Source: Deinococcus sp. AB2017081
GTDB taxonomy: Bacteria; Deinococcota; Deinococci; Deinococcales; Deinococcaceae
Direction: 5' to 3'
Length of the DNA stretch: 64,000 nucleotides
Assembly (NCBI RefSeq): GCF_034440735.1
Contig: NZ_CP140099.1
Coordinates: forward strand, 62,001 to 126,000
Below, piece by piece: positions 29,550 through 39,008 of the stretch. The position numbers and the translations under genes are program-made. The notes under the pieces are model-generated. The model ran no database searches and was not told where the DNA came from. It saw nothing but the letters and a program-made list of their open reading frames with translations. Position 1 is the stretch's first letter. Each line of letters starts with the position of its first letter.

Positions 29550-29816
29550 ATGGAACACGGTACTGAGCGCAACGGCGGCCCGAAGACCTTCAAAATTCTC
29601 GTGGATACCCACCCTTTCGAACTGCCGCAGGCCAACGTGACTGGCGCGCACATCAAACTCGTCGCGGGCGTCAACGCCACTTACGGACTGATGCTTGAAG
29701 GTCATGGTCAGGCGGCCGATCAGGCGATCAACGACGACGAGACCGTCGACCTGAGCCTCCCCGGCCGCGAGCACTTCTACACCGTGCCGCCCGCCACCTT
29801 CGGCGGTGGCGTTTGA
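29550..29816 (+). CDS. Ubiquitin-like modifier (multiubiquitin family), 88 aa
   Basis: The short beta-grasp-like sequence (KILVDTHPFELPQANVTGAH, then DLSLPGREHFYTVP) matches the prokaryotic multiubiquitin family in a single-domain form. It ends in TFGGGV, so removal of the last residue would expose a di-glycine tail. Such modifiers are activated by the E1 and moved by the E2 encoded next door. The ATG is chosen over the GTG at 29544 because that GTG lies inside the Shine-Dalgarno GAGGTG. It overlaps the E2 gene by 4 nt. Confidence 0.82.
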   Translation: MEHGTERNGGPKTFKILVDTHPFELPQANVTGAHIKLVAGVNATYGLMLEGHGQAADQAINDDETVDLSLPGREHFYTVPPATFGGGV

Positions 29817-30214
29817 CGGCCGTCACGTCGCCTGTCGACCTCGAGTGCGTGGCCCTGGACGCTGCGTTTCCAGGAGCCTCGACCCGCAGTCTGGGTGACG
29901 GCAGCGTCCTGATCACCTTGCCCCAGGTGGCCCTCCCGGACGGCTGGAACCAGTCCGTCACGGCGGTGTACTTCACGGCGCCCGTCAACTACCCCCTGGC
30001 CAACCCGGACTGCTTCTGGGCCGATCCGGCCCTGCGCCTGAGCGGCGGCGCGTTGCCGGCCAACACCAACCTGACTCCACTTCCCGATCCGGGCGGACTG
30101 TCCACCGAACCCCACCTGTGGTTCTCCTGGCACGTCCACAGCTGGACGCCGGGCCGGGACACCCTGCTGTCCTACGCTCGCGTCATCGAGCGCCGCTTCC
30201 AGGAACGCCGCTGA
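29813..30214 (+). CDS. Prokaryotic E2-like conjugating enzyme (Prok-E2_E family), 133 aa
   Basis: The sequence YFTAPVNYPLANPDCFWADP fits the prokaryotic E2 family E, with the probable active Cys in PDCFW. The following HLWFSWHVHSWTPGRDTLLS is the conserved C-terminal motif. It should accept the modifier from the E1 as a thioester and pass it to a target. It overlaps both neighbours, which supports a single translation unit. Confidence 0.8.
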   Translation: MTAVTSPVDLECVALDAAFPGASTRSLGDGSVLITLPQVALPDGWNQSVTAVYFTAPVNYPLANPDCFWADPALRLSGGALPANTNLTPLPDPGGLSTEPHLWFSWHVHSWTPGRDTLLSYARVIERRFQERR

Positions 30215-31584
30215 TGCCCGCCGCCGTGTCCCTGCATACCCTGGCCTTCGAGGCACCCATGCTGGCCGATCTGCGTGCCGGTTTTGAGCGGGCGGCTCCC
30301 CTGGAGTCGGCGGCGTTCGTGCTGGCACGCGCTGTGCCCACACCGGCAGGGGCATGGCGGCTGATCGTTCAGGAGGTCATCTTGGTGGCCGACGACGAGT
30401 ACGCGGAGCGCACGGAGACGATGCTGACCCTCCCCTCGGCGGTCGTCGCCCGCGCCGTCAGCCAGGCGCGGGCTCAGCACTTGAGTGTGATCCTGGCGCA
30501 CGCCCACCCCGACGGCCTGGGCCTGGCGCCCTCGTCCAGGGATCTGGCTGGGGAGGCCGAGCTGCGGCCCTTCCTGGAGCGCCGTATCCCAGCGGTACCC
30601 CACGGCCGCCTGATCCTTGGCCCTCACGGCGCTCACGCCCGGCTCTTCCTGCCTGACGGCTCGGACATGGATCTGATGGTGGCGGGGGTCGGCTCTGACC
30701 TCACTTTCTTCAGCTCAGCTTCCACACTGACCGACGAGCGCCACGATCGCCAGGTGCGGGCCTTCGGCCAGGCCGGACAGCAGGTGCTCGCGGCGATGCG
30801 GGTGGCCGTCGTCGGTCTGGGGGGCACGGGCAGCCTGGTCGCCCAGCAACTCGCGCACCTCGGCGTCCGGGAGTATCTGCTGATCGATCCCGATATCCTG
30901 GAGGCGACGAACCTCAACCGGGTGGTCGGGGCGCGTGCAGAGGACATCGGGCGACCCAAGGTCGAGATCGCCTGCGCCATGATCCTGGCCGTCCAGCCTG
31001 AGGCGCACATCGAGATCTACATTGAGGACGTCTGCGACGCCGTGGTCGCTCGCCGCTTGCTCGACAGCACATTCTTCTTCAGCTGCACGGACTCTCACGG
31101 CAGCCGGGCGGTGCTGACGCAACTGGCCTACCAGTACCGCCTGCCGGGCATCGATCTGGGGGTCGCCATCCACGCCGAGGCGGGGCGGGTCGACCGGGTG
31201 GCCGGCCGCGTTCAGATGCTCGTCCCTGGCCTGCCCTGCCTGAACTGTGCAGGTGTTCTGCTCCCGGAGGAGGTGCGGCGGGATCTGCTCACCCCGGAGG
31301 CCCGGCGCGCTGACCCCTACATCGTCGGAGCGGCCGAACCCCAGCCGGCGGTGATCAGTCTCAACTCGGTCACCGCTGCCCTGGCCGTGAACATGTTCCT
31401 GGCGGCCGTGACCGGGATGCCGCTCGCGGGCCGCCATCTGCGCGTCCGATTCGAACACGGCCTGATGAAGCCTGTTGACGTCACGCCGCAGCCCTACTGT
31501 CCGGTGTGTGGCCCGCAGGGCGCTCGCGGCCGCGCCGACTCATGGGTGCGGCCAGGCCGGGTGCAGGCCGAGGTGCCGACATGA
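30214..31584 (+). CDS. JAB (JAMM peptidase)-E1 fusion protein, 456 aa
   Basis: The N-terminal ~165 residues form a JAB domain with the zinc motif HAHPDGLGLAPSSRD (HxH...SxxD). The C-terminal part is a ThiF/E1 adenylyltransferase with VAVVGLGGTGSLVAQQ as nucleotide loop, IDPDILEATNLNR, and two CxxC pairs (CLNC, CPVC) for zinc. It would trim the modifier and activate its C-terminus with ATP. The ATG lies in TGATG with the E2 stop. Fusion of both activities is known in some bacterial ubiquitin-like operons. Confidence 0.87.
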   Translation: MPAAVSLHTLAFEAPMLADLRAGFERAAPLESAAFVLARAVPTPAGAWRLIVQEVILVADDEYAERTETMLTLPSAVVARAVSQARAQHLSVILAHAHPDGLGLAPSSRDLAGEAELRPFLERRIPAVPHGRLILGPHGAHARLFLPDGSDMDLMVAGVGSDLTFFSSASTLTDERHDRQVRAFGQAGQQVLAAMRVAVVGLGGTGSLVAQQLAHLGVREYLLIDPDILEATNLNRVVGARAEDIGRPKVEIACAMILAVQPEAHIEIYIEDVCDAVVARRLLDSTFFFSCTDSHGSRAVLTQLAYQYRLPGIDLGVAIHAEAGRVDRVAGRVQMLVPGLPCLNCAGVLLPEEVRRDLLTPEARRADPYIVGAAEPQPAVISLNSVTAALAVNMFLAAVTGMPLAGRHLRVRFEHGLMKPVDVTPQPYCPVCGPQGARGRADSWVRPGRVQAEVPT

Positions 31585-33029
31585 TGGAGCGTCTTCCCCC
31601 TGACCGGGTGAACCGCACGCACGTGCTGTGGCTCGGAGACGCTGTGCCGGTTGGTCTCCACCGTCACGTCCTCAACCTGGTTCCACGGGCCATCACCGCC
31701 AGCGAACTCAACGACGCCGCGCCGACGGCCTGCCTGTTGATCATTCCCGTCGCCCCTGAAATTGCGGACGCCTCCCTGCGGTATGGCACGTTGGTTGGTC
31801 AAGCGCGCAATCACGGCCTGCGAATCGTCTTGGTGCCCGATCGGCCGGTCGCTTGTGATGAGCTGGAGACGTACCTGCATTCCACGAATTCACTCGCTGT
31901 TGTCAAGGGCGTGCGCAGAATAGGTGGATTCGACGACCATCTCCTTGACGAGGCACAGAGGCCTCCTGAAGGCAAGGGGGCCAACCGGAGACTTCAGCTC
32001 AGCGGAGACGTCCCAGACGAGGACACAACAGTTCTCCTCCAGCGTGCCTTCGAAGATGCCAGCGCTCTCCATCTGCATGCAGTACAGGGCGGGAAGAGCG
32101 GAGCGTGGGTCTGGCGAGTGCACTGGCATGATGGCGGCGGTCACCCCATGCCACTGCCGCTGTTGGTCAAGGTGGCGTCCGTGGAAAAGATCGCGATGGA
32201 ACGGTCGAATGCGCGCCACATCGCCAACCTTATTCCTGGCCGATGCCGCCCGGGAGTTCATCTCGATCGGGGCGTCGAAGGGGCAACGCACGGACTGATG
32301 GTGTTTGACTTCTTCAACAATGCTCAAGGATTCGATGCGGCGATTTGTTCTAACCCTGCGGTGGTACTGGCCTCGTTGTTGGGCACCACGCTGAAGCATG
32401 TCGTGGAAGCAGCACGTGCTGGCCACTCGAACGTCGCGCAGTCGCTCCGGGATATGAAGGCTTTTCGTACGTCACCGGCACTGGCGGCCGCCGCCGATCT
32501 GGCCGCTGTGCACGTGCCCGAACTGGGGTCGATCGAAACGTTGGACAGGCGGTGGCGTGCGCTTCCCCCCAGCCCACATCGTGTGGGCCCGGTACATGGC
32601 GACTTGCACACGGGCAACCTGTTTCTGGCTCCGACCAGCAGTGAAGTCCTCATCATTGACTTCGGCAGCTTTCGCGCCATCGCCCCTGCCTGCGCCGACC
32701 TCGCCTGCTTGGAAGTCAGCATCGTCTTCCCCCAGGGGCAAGGCATTCGGCCTCCCGAAATTCACGACCAGATCCGGACGTTGTACTTCGTTGATGATCT
32801 TCCGCCAGCCTACGGCTCGTCGGAGATGGCCAGGCTGCAGGAAGTGATTCGGGCCATCCGGCAGTGGGCCCGCACCATCGAACCCGACGCGGCCGTGCTG
32901 GCCCTGGCACAGGCCGCCTACCTCATTCGCTACGCTTCTTACGAAGACAGTGGAGCCCTTGAAGAGCGCGCTCTGGCATACGAACTTGCCTACACGCTGC
33001 TCGCCAGGGTGGAGGCGGCGTATGACTGA
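31581..33029 (+). CDS. APH-like kinase in the ubiquitin-like operon, 482 aa
   Basis: The C-terminal ~300 residues carry a kinase fold of the aminoglycoside/choline-kinase type: Lys in PLLVKVASVEK with a following Glu, the catalytic loop GDLHTGNLF and DFG in LIIDFGSF. All key residues are intact. The N-terminal ~170 residues look like a Rossmann-type alpha/beta domain of unknown family. The substrate is unknown: the modifier, a conjugation target or a small molecule are all possible. It overlaps the E1 gene in ATGA and the DUF6527 gene by 8 nt. Confidence 0.8.
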   Translation: MMERLPPDRVNRTHVLWLGDAVPVGLHRHVLNLVPRAITASELNDAAPTACLLIIPVAPEIADASLRYGTLVGQARNHGLRIVLVPDRPVACDELETYLHSTNSLAVVKGVRRIGGFDDHLLDEAQRPPEGKGANRRLQLSGDVPDEDTTVLLQRAFEDASALHLHAVQGGKSGAWVWRVHWHDGGGHPMPLPLLVKVASVEKIAMERSNARHIANLIPGRCRPGVHLDRGVEGATHGLMVFDFFNNAQGFDAAICSNPAVVLASLLGTTLKHVVEAARAGHSNVAQSLRDMKAFRTSPALAAAADLAAVHVPELGSIETLDRRWRALPPSPHRVGPVHGDLHTGNLFLAPTSSEVLIIDFGSFRAIAPACADLACLEVSIVFPQGQGIRPPEIHDQIRTLYFVDDLPPAYGSSEMARLQEVIRAIRQWARTIEPDAAVLALAQAAYLIRYASYEDSGALEERALAYELAYTLLARVEAAYD

Positions 33030-33444
33030 CACCATCCCGCGCAGGCGCGAGCGGTTTGCCAGCATCGTGACGGTGGCTCGCCAGCACGAAGCCCGCGAGC
33101 AGGTCCTGGCACACCCCGGCGACGTGGCCCTCGTCGAGCGCGGCACCGTGCGCGCCGCCGTCTTCCAATGTCCGTGTGGCTGTGGTGACGTGCTGGTGAT
33201 CAACCTTGATCCGGCAGCCGGATCCGCGTGGCGACACCGCGTGGACGGCGAGCAGCTGACGCTGATGCCCAGTGTGTGGCGCGACAGCGGCTGCGACTCC
33301 CACTTCGTGCTGTGGCGCAATGAGATCTACTGGTGCGGCGTGACCGAGGAGGACATCGACGTGCGGTCGTGGCCGGCCACGCTGCGCGCGGAACTCAAGG
33401 GCTGGTGGCAGGCCTGGCAGCGCCGGCGCCGGGGCTCGACTTGA
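33022..33444 (+). CDS. DUF6527 family zinc-binding protein, 140 aa
   Basis: The cysteine cluster FQCPCGCGDVLVINL and later CDSHFVLWRNEIYWC fit DUF6527, a family regularly found beside prokaryotic E1/E2 genes. A zinc ribbon is likely. It may act as a target adaptor or E3-like factor; this is inference. It overlaps the kinase gene by 8 nt and the membrane-protein gene by 4 nt. Confidence 0.8.
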   Translation: MTDTIPRRRERFASIVTVARQHEAREQVLAHPGDVALVERGTVRAAVFQCPCGCGDVLVINLDPAAGSAWRHRVDGEQLTLMPSVWRDSGCDSHFVLWRNEIYWCGVTEEDIDVRSWPATLRAELKGWWQAWQRRRRGST

Positions 33445-34190
33445 CCTTCGAGGCGGCGCTCAAGACGGTGCAGGGTTTGGTTTCGGGTCAGCTCCCGCCC
33501 CTCGTCACGGTGGGGGCGGCCCTACTGTTGGGGGTGCTCTTCCTCCTCACCCTTGTGCGGCAGTATCTGACGGGTGAACGGCCACCCAACCTCCTGACCC
33601 CCAGCGAGCACCGGCTGCGTCAGAAGCTGGCCACGATTCATGACCTGCTGGAGCGAGCCCCAGAGCCAGCAATCCGCGACCTTCTGCGCGACGAGGACGA
33701 GCGGCTCCAGTTCCTCCTCGTGACCGGCATCAACGCCAAAGCTGCGCTGAGACGGCAGCTGTGGGTTATTCATCAATCTGGGCCGCTTCGCTTTACCTGG
33801 AAAGAGCTCCGGGAGGCCCTGCCCTTCCTGAGAACCCGGGGCGGCCAATTGGTGCAGGGCATCGACCGACTCGATCGAGTCATGCTCGGCCTCGTTAGGG
33901 GACTCACGGTTCTTTGCCTGGTGTTCGCGGTTCTGCTGATGGCGGTCAGTCTTGCCGCCGTTGTGCTCTCGGTGGACGTGCTCCCGATGATCATTCTGAC
34001 GGGCATCCTGCTGGGTCTGGCATTTCTCCTGGCGACCCTTGGGCTCCCGCGTGCGCGGGCGACGCAGTTCCAGCGGTTCTTACCTGCTGAGCATGACCCA
34101 GCTGAGGCGATGGCGACCCCAGAAACCTTCACGCCTCCAGCCGAGACGATCGACCGAGTTGCGGAGACCCAGATGCGCGCTGGTGACTGA
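33441..34190 (+). CDS. Membrane protein closing the ubiquitin-like operon, 249 aa
   Basis: One membrane helix lies near residues 14-38 (VTVGAALLLGVLFLLTLV) and two more near 155-205. A charged, soluble region with many Arg/Glu separates them. The TTG start overlaps the DUF6527 stop (TTGA). No family recognised. A membrane effector or sensor for the operon is a reasonable guess, because this type of defence operon often ends with such a protein. Confidence 0.65.
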   Translation: MTFEAALKTVQGLVSGQLPPLVTVGAALLLGVLFLLTLVRQYLTGERPPNLLTPSEHRLRQKLATIHDLLERAPEPAIRDLLRDEDERLQFLLVTGINAKAALRRQLWVIHQSGPLRFTWKELREALPFLRTRGGQLVQGIDRLDRVMLGLVRGLTVLCLVFAVLLMAVSLAAVVLSVDVLPMIILTGILLGLAFLLATLGLPRARATQFQRFLPAEHDPAEAMATPETFTPPAETIDRVAETQMRAGD

Positions 34191-34236
34191 CCCTACGCAT
34201 GCAGGTCAAGAGGATCACCGTCGACTGAGAGACACC

Positions 34237-34977
34237 TCACGGCGTCGAGTATTTCAGGGCGCGGACATGCTGGTCTAGTTCCGCTCGGTCAGTCCATTCC
34301 TTGCTGAGCGAAGTGAGTGCCATCATCACGTCCCGCAGAATGATCCTCAACAGGTGGACGTCGTCCCACTGCAGCGCCTGACTGCTGCCATGGGCGACGC
34401 GGCTCCGCAAGCCATACAGGCGGGTCACGGTTCTGGCCCGCTCTTCCCGCTCCTGGGGACGTTCCCTGGTCAGCAAGGCCACGCTGTCGGCGATCACGCC
34501 GGTAATGCCCTGAGGCCCCGGGGCAAACAGCGTTTCGAGGGCGATGATCAGGCACAGCAGCGCAGCGTCGGCGTCCGGCTGGAGCTGCGCGTTGCCGATC
34601 CAGTGATAGGCGCGCAGCAGGGTCACCTGCCAGGGCGTTCTCTCGGCGCTCGGCCGGTCAAGCGCGTGTGCCACCGCGTCCAGGCCAAACCGGGTGAGGT
34701 CACGACGGTGCTCGCTGAGCACCGTGAAGTCCTCGCCCAATCCGCCATCAAGTGGGCGGGCACTCAGGTCGACGCCCAGCGGGGCGATTTCGATGCCCTG
34801 GTGCCAGCCACCGCGCTCGTCCCCGGACACGGCCAGGTGAACAGCCCAGGGATTCTCGTGCGTCATGACCACTGCAGCCCTCAGGACATGCAGCGCGGTG
34901 CGCGCCTCGAGCACGGTTTCCTGACGCAGCCGAGCGGTGAGATGGGGGCCACTGAGCAACGCCACCGTGGTGTCCAT
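34237..34977 (-). CDS. HEPN-type protein (ApeA-like C-terminal half), 246 aa
   Basis: The C-terminal part contains LLCLIIALETLFAPG and RLYGLRSRVAHGS, the Rx4H motif of HEPN RNases. The N-terminal ~90 residues are beta-rich and unassigned. The ATG sits in TGATG with the stop of the upstream gene, so translation is coupled. Larger single-chain ApeA-like HEPN proteins have an N-terminal domain of the kind encoded by the upstream gene, suggesting a split gene. Assignment as HEPN is moderate. Confidence 0.7.
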   Translation of the reverse strand: MDTTVALLSGPHLTARLRQETVLEARTALHVLRAAVVMTHENPWAVHLAVSGDERGGWHQGIEIAPLGVDLSARPLDGGLGEDFTVLSEHRRDLTRFGLDAVAHALDRPSAERTPWQVTLLRAYHWIGNAQLQPDADAALLCLIIALETLFAPGPQGITGVIADSVALLTRERPQEREERARTVTRLYGLRSRVAHGSSQALQWDDVHLLRIILRDVMMALTSLSKEWTDRAELDQHVRALKYSTP

Positions 34978-35465
34978 CAGGTGGTCAACTCCTCGCCGAG
35001 CAGCTGCCGTGCGCCGGCACGGTGGGACGGCATGACCCTGGCCGTGCACTCCTCAGTGAGCGTTCCCAGCGTGTCTCGCGTGATCTGCAGGAAGGTCACG
35101 GAGCCCAGCCGCAGCTGATCGCCGAACAGGAACAGGCCGGTTACGGGCAGCACAAACAGCCGCTCACCCTGACTCTCCAGGGCCTCCTCCACGGTGGCCA
35201 GCATCGCGGCGAACTGCTCGGCGGTCTGGCCGCTGGCCTGGAATGAGATCAGGTCGTTGACGTAGCTCTCGATTTCGGTGCGTGTCAGTCGCTCTCGCCA
35301 TGGGGAAGTGCGCTGCAAGGCGTCAACGACCCCCCGGTAGAGCTTCCACTCCGGCTCAGACTCGAAAACATGTCGCCGCTCAATGGCTCCGACATGCCCG
35401 CCAGAGACAGAGCTTCCCAGCTGGTGAAGTTTGATGTAAAGAGCCTGGACTCGCTCGGCATGCAT
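34977..35465 (-). CDS. Hypothetical partner of the HEPN gene, 162 aa
   Basis: The ATG at 35465 has TTGGAG at good distance; an upstream in-frame extension to 35540 has no such support. The product has an alpha-helical N-terminus and a beta segment (GERLFVLPVTGLFLFGDQLR) like the front domain of ApeA-type HEPN proteins. It may be the first half of an ancestral single gene. No catalytic motif is visible. Confidence 0.6.
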   Translation of the reverse strand: MHAERVQALYIKLHQLGSSVSGGHVGAIERRHVFESEPEWKLYRGVVDALQRTSPWRERLTRTEIESYVNDLISFQASGQTAEQFAAMLATVEEALESQGERLFVLPVTGLFLFGDQLRLGSVTFLQITRDTLGTLTEECTARVMPSHRAGARQLLGEELTT

Positions 35466-35564
35466 GCTGAACTCCAATGAATGGGGCGGGTCATGCTCAG
35501 GAAACGCCTGCTCAGGGCTGAGGTGACGTGGGCAGGCCACCCCGCTGCCGATCCACTTTTACTG

Positions 35565-38500
35565 TCAATGCCCGCCGGTCAAGGGCACCGTCAAGACCAC
35601 GGTGGTGTCGGTCAACGGGTGGCGGCTCAGGGCGTACCCCTCGTCCAGCAGTTCAAGGGCACGTCGGGTGTAAGCGGTGGGGAATGGCACCGGGGGCGAT
35701 CCTTCCTCTCCGCTGACCAGCGTCAGCCACCGCACCCCCTTCCACGATGCAATGACCGGACGGACTGCCGCGCCGTCGCCGGGCAACCCATCGACGCTCA
35801 CATGAACCTGCAGCCCGTCGTTGACAGGGACAGGTTGCAGCGGCAGCTCGGCGTACTCCAGGAGCGCCTGAACATCAAGAGGTGTCAGCGCCAGTTCAGC
35901 TCTCCACTGGGGAACGGAGCGTGTTCTCAACCATGTCTGAACGTCCTCCTCCACGCTGTCGATGCCCACGTGCTTCCAGAGCCGGAGGGCCAGGCTGCGG
36001 GAGAGCCGCCCCTCCCGTATCGGGAGCAGCATGGTGGTCGTCGGTATGCCGTAGCGGACGAGGGCGGCCAGATCCGGGAGATACAGCACCGCCGCCCACA
36101 CGGCCTCGCCTCTGGACTGTACGCGGTCGAGCAGGGAACTCAGCAGCCACGGGAGCGTGAATTCCAGCACGTCGTAGATGTATTTCTGCAGTTCGGCCGC
36201 CGACAGGGTGATGCCAGCCACCCCCTCGCTGATCTCGCGGGCACTGTGGCCCCGGAGCCAGTCGTCCAGCAGCTTCACATGCGGCCAGTCCATCCGGGCG
36301 GGGCGCACCGAGCGGCGTAGCTCGCTGAGTTCCAGGAGCTGCGGCAGCGTGATCTCCACAATTCGGGTGATCAGTTCGGGCCCCTCCAGCGCCCCGAGGC
36401 CAGCGTCTGCCTCGATCACCTCCGCGAGCTGATCCAGTCGGTAGCTGGTCGACAGCGAGGTGCTGGCCCGCGCCCACCGCTGCCGGTCTTCGGGGGACGT
36501 CGTCTCGAACACACCCACAATCGCGTGCACGGCCGCAGAGACCACTGGCCAGTGAATGAGGGGGCCAGCACCCTCCACCACAGCGTGAATCATCTGCTGG
36601 CCGGCCAGGGACTTCGACAGCACGTCCATGACATCCCCGAACCCCTCACCGCGCTGGGCGGCCAGGAACCAGACGAACTGGACGAAGCCCTCGGCGTGGT
36701 CGAGGACTGTTTCGAACAGGACGTCACTGCGCTCACGAATGGCCTGTTCCAGCATGACCAGCTCGTCGATCAGGGCTTGATCGGCCAGCGTGGAGGTCGT
36801 GCGGAGCTCATCCGGGGAAGGCTGCGCGTCCTGCAAGACGTCGTCGTCTCGTTCCTGTCCCTGGGCGACCAGGATCAGCAGCCCCTCGGTCTCGATGGCG
36901 CCTCTCCCGGCACGCCCCAGAGCGTTCAGCACCTGCGAGGGCGTCAGGACTCGTTGGCCCTCGTGGTTTCGCCGCTGCACGATGATCACGGAGTGCACGG
37001 GAAGATTGACCCCTTCGGTCAGAGAGCTGGTACAGACTACGCAGCGCAGCCGACCCTCCTGCGCGGCCTGCTCGATGACGCCCCGCAGTTCCAGAGGGAC
37101 GTCGCCGTGGTGGAAGGCGACGCCGCTGGGCAAGGTGCGGCTGAGCGGATGCTCGGCGCCCAGGAACCGGGTGACCTCTTCCAGCTCGGCCTCGAGCTGA
37201 CCGGACGCCTCCTTGGCCGGAAGAGTTTCTGCGAGGGCCAGCGCAAAGCTCTCCACGAGCTTCTTGTTCTGGAGTACCACCAGCACCAGCCCGGCGGCGG
37301 TCAACTCCCGGGCCAGCGGCACGACGGTCAGGTACGCAGGAGTGGTCGTGGCATCCCTCGTGCCTTGACCGAGAAACCGTGCATCTCGGTACCGCCGCAC
37401 GAGGGTACCGACGGGTTTGGTGATCACCAGATCTTGGTTGATCCGTCCGAACAATGGGGAGGACAGGTAGCCGCGCAGGGCCTGTGCACGCCGCACCGAG
37501 GTCTGGCCACGCACTGGCCGGACGCTGGAAGCCGTCTCCGGCCGTGTCCGGTAAACCGCGGTGATCCGTCTGGGGCCGCGCCACTCTTCGTGCACACTGT
37601 CCAGGTTGGAGTAGGGATCATGGCCATCCAGCTCAAGCCAGTGGATGAAATGAATCTTGTTGCCGATGGCGGCCGACATCAGCACGAGGCGGTGGTGGGT
37701 CTGGGCCGTGGCGCTGTGCAGAAAAGTGATCAGCGATTCCAGCAGCCAGCCCCTTGAACTCCCGCCGATGTTGTGCACCTCGTCGAACACGAACAGGTCG
37801 AAGGCGTCCAGCACCTGCTGAGCATCACGGTGCAGGAGGAAACTCAACTTTTCCGGGGTCATCACGATCACCCGGCCCGTGGGCAGCGCCGCGAGCGGCT
37901 CGTCGTTGGTGAGCAGTTCGGACTGGGTGACGGTCACGCCCAGGTGCCGCAGACGTCGGCGCAGACTCCGGCTGACCTCGGCCCCCAGGCTGCGCGTGGG
38001 CACAACGATGCAGGCCCCCCGCCCCCCGCCGCCCAGGTGGGCCGCCACCAGCATCTGCGCCAGCAGGGTCTTGCCCGCGCTGGTGGGCGAGGCCAGAAAG
38101 ACCCGTCTGGTGTCCGTCTCGAACAGCCGGCTCTGCTGACCGCCCAGGAACTCCACCTGCGGTGGCCAGAGGGTCAAGACAGCCGGATCCTGACGGGTAA
38201 AAGCCAATTTCACCTGCTCGGGTACGCTGGGGGGCAGCACTGTCCAGGGGCTGGCCCGCTCCAGATCGTCGCTTAGATCCAGCAGGTGTGAGGCCGCCCA
38301 CTTCGACACCCGGTCGCCGAACGCGTCCTCAGCCCCCAGGCGAAACCGCGCCCGGGCCCTGTCCAGCGCAGCTAGTGATCCGCTCTCCTGAAACAGGAGC
38401 AGTTCGGTCACCCCGAAACACACCTCAGCCGCGCTGCCCAGCAGGGTGTTCGTCAGAGAGGCGACGCCCCACCGCTCGCGCAAGGTCGCGAGTTCACGGT

Positions 38501-39008
38501 CGACCACAAGGAGCCGGGCCTTGACCGACCGAACCCTTCCCGCCAGCAGCTGGATCGCACTATGCAGGGCCGCCAGGGGCGGAGCGTCCAGCAGCAGAGG
38601 CCCAAAGACGTCCGCTGGATATGCCTTGCGGTAGATGGCTATGGCGTTCGGGTGCAGGTCGCCCCGCAGGTAGGCGATCTGGATGGCAAAGCACAACTGC
38701 GCGCGGCGCAGGTCATCGACGTCGTGAGCGGTGCGCAGGGCCAGGTCGAGGAGGTGGGCCGCCACCTGAAAGGCCTGGCGCCGCAGGGGCACCGTGTAGA
38801 ACTCCGCTGCCCGGCGGGAGGAGGCGGTTCCGAAGAGGTACCACCCGACCAACTCCAGCAGCTCGAGATCCTCGTCACGGCGCTCACGGGTGATCATCCC
38901 GACCTCGCCGTAAGCCATGACCTCGCTCAGGCGCTCCGGGGTGGGCAGGGCCCCCTCACCGGAACCGATCAGCTCGCGCAGCAACTCAGGGTTTAGAGTC
39001 CGTTCCAC
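35565..39008 (-). CDS. SF2 (Ski2-like) DEAD/DEVH-box helicase, 1147 aa
   Basis: Helicase motifs are in order: I ASPTSAGKTLLAQ (near residue 310), Ia VPTRSLGAEVSRSL, II FDEVHNIGG, III LMSAAIGN, V TSSLTEGVNLPVH and VI ALGRAGRGAIETEG. The ~300 residues before motif I and ~350 after VI are unassigned. It should be an ATP-driven nucleic-acid translocase. It overlaps the nuclease gene upstream by 16 nt. A helicase of this size with a small nuclease resembles HamB of Hachiman defence, but this is not proven. Confidence 0.88.
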   Translation of the reverse strand: MERTLNPELLRELIGSGEGALPTPERLSEVMAYGEVGMITRERRDEDLELLELVGWYLFGTASSRRAAEFYTVPLRRQAFQVAAHLLDLALRTAHDVDDLRRAQLCFAIQIAYLRGDLHPNAIAIYRKAYPADVFGPLLLDAPPLAALHSAIQLLAGRVRSVKARLLVVDRELATLRERWGVASLTNTLLGSAAEVCFGVTELLLFQESGSLAALDRARARFRLGAEDAFGDRVSKWAASHLLDLSDDLERASPWTVLPPSVPEQVKLAFTRQDPAVLTLWPPQVEFLGGQQSRLFETDTRRVFLASPTSAGKTLLAQMLVAAHLGGGGRGACIVVPTRSLGAEVSRSLRRRLRHLGVTVTQSELLTNDEPLAALPTGRVIVMTPEKLSFLLHRDAQQVLDAFDLFVFDEVHNIGGSSRGWLLESLITFLHSATAQTHHRLVLMSAAIGNKIHFIHWLELDGHDPYSNLDSVHEEWRGPRRITAVYRTRPETASSVRPVRGQTSVRRAQALRGYLSSPLFGRINQDLVITKPVGTLVRRYRDARFLGQGTRDATTTPAYLTVVPLARELTAAGLVLVVLQNKKLVESFALALAETLPAKEASGQLEAELEEVTRFLGAEHPLSRTLPSGVAFHHGDVPLELRGVIEQAAQEGRLRCVVCTSSLTEGVNLPVHSVIIVQRRNHEGQRVLTPSQVLNALGRAGRGAIETEGLLILVAQGQERDDDVLQDAQPSPDELRTTSTLADQALIDELVMLEQAIRERSDVLFETVLDHAEGFVQFVWFLAAQRGEGFGDVMDVLSKSLAGQQMIHAVVEGAGPLIHWPVVSAAVHAIVGVFETTSPEDRQRWARASTSLSTSYRLDQLAEVIEADAGLGALEGPELITRIVEITLPQLLELSELRRSVRPARMDWPHVKLLDDWLRGHSAREISEGVAGITLSAAELQKYIYDVLEFTLPWLLSSLLDRVQSRGEAVWAAVLYLPDLAALVRYGIPTTTMLLPIREGRLSRSLALRLWKHVGIDSVEEDVQTWLRTRSVPQWRAELALTPLDVQALLEYAELPLQPVPVNDGLQVHVSVDGLPGDGAAVRPVIASWKGVRWLTLVSGEEGSPPVPFPTAYTRRALELLDEGYALSRHPLTDTTVVLTVPLTGGH

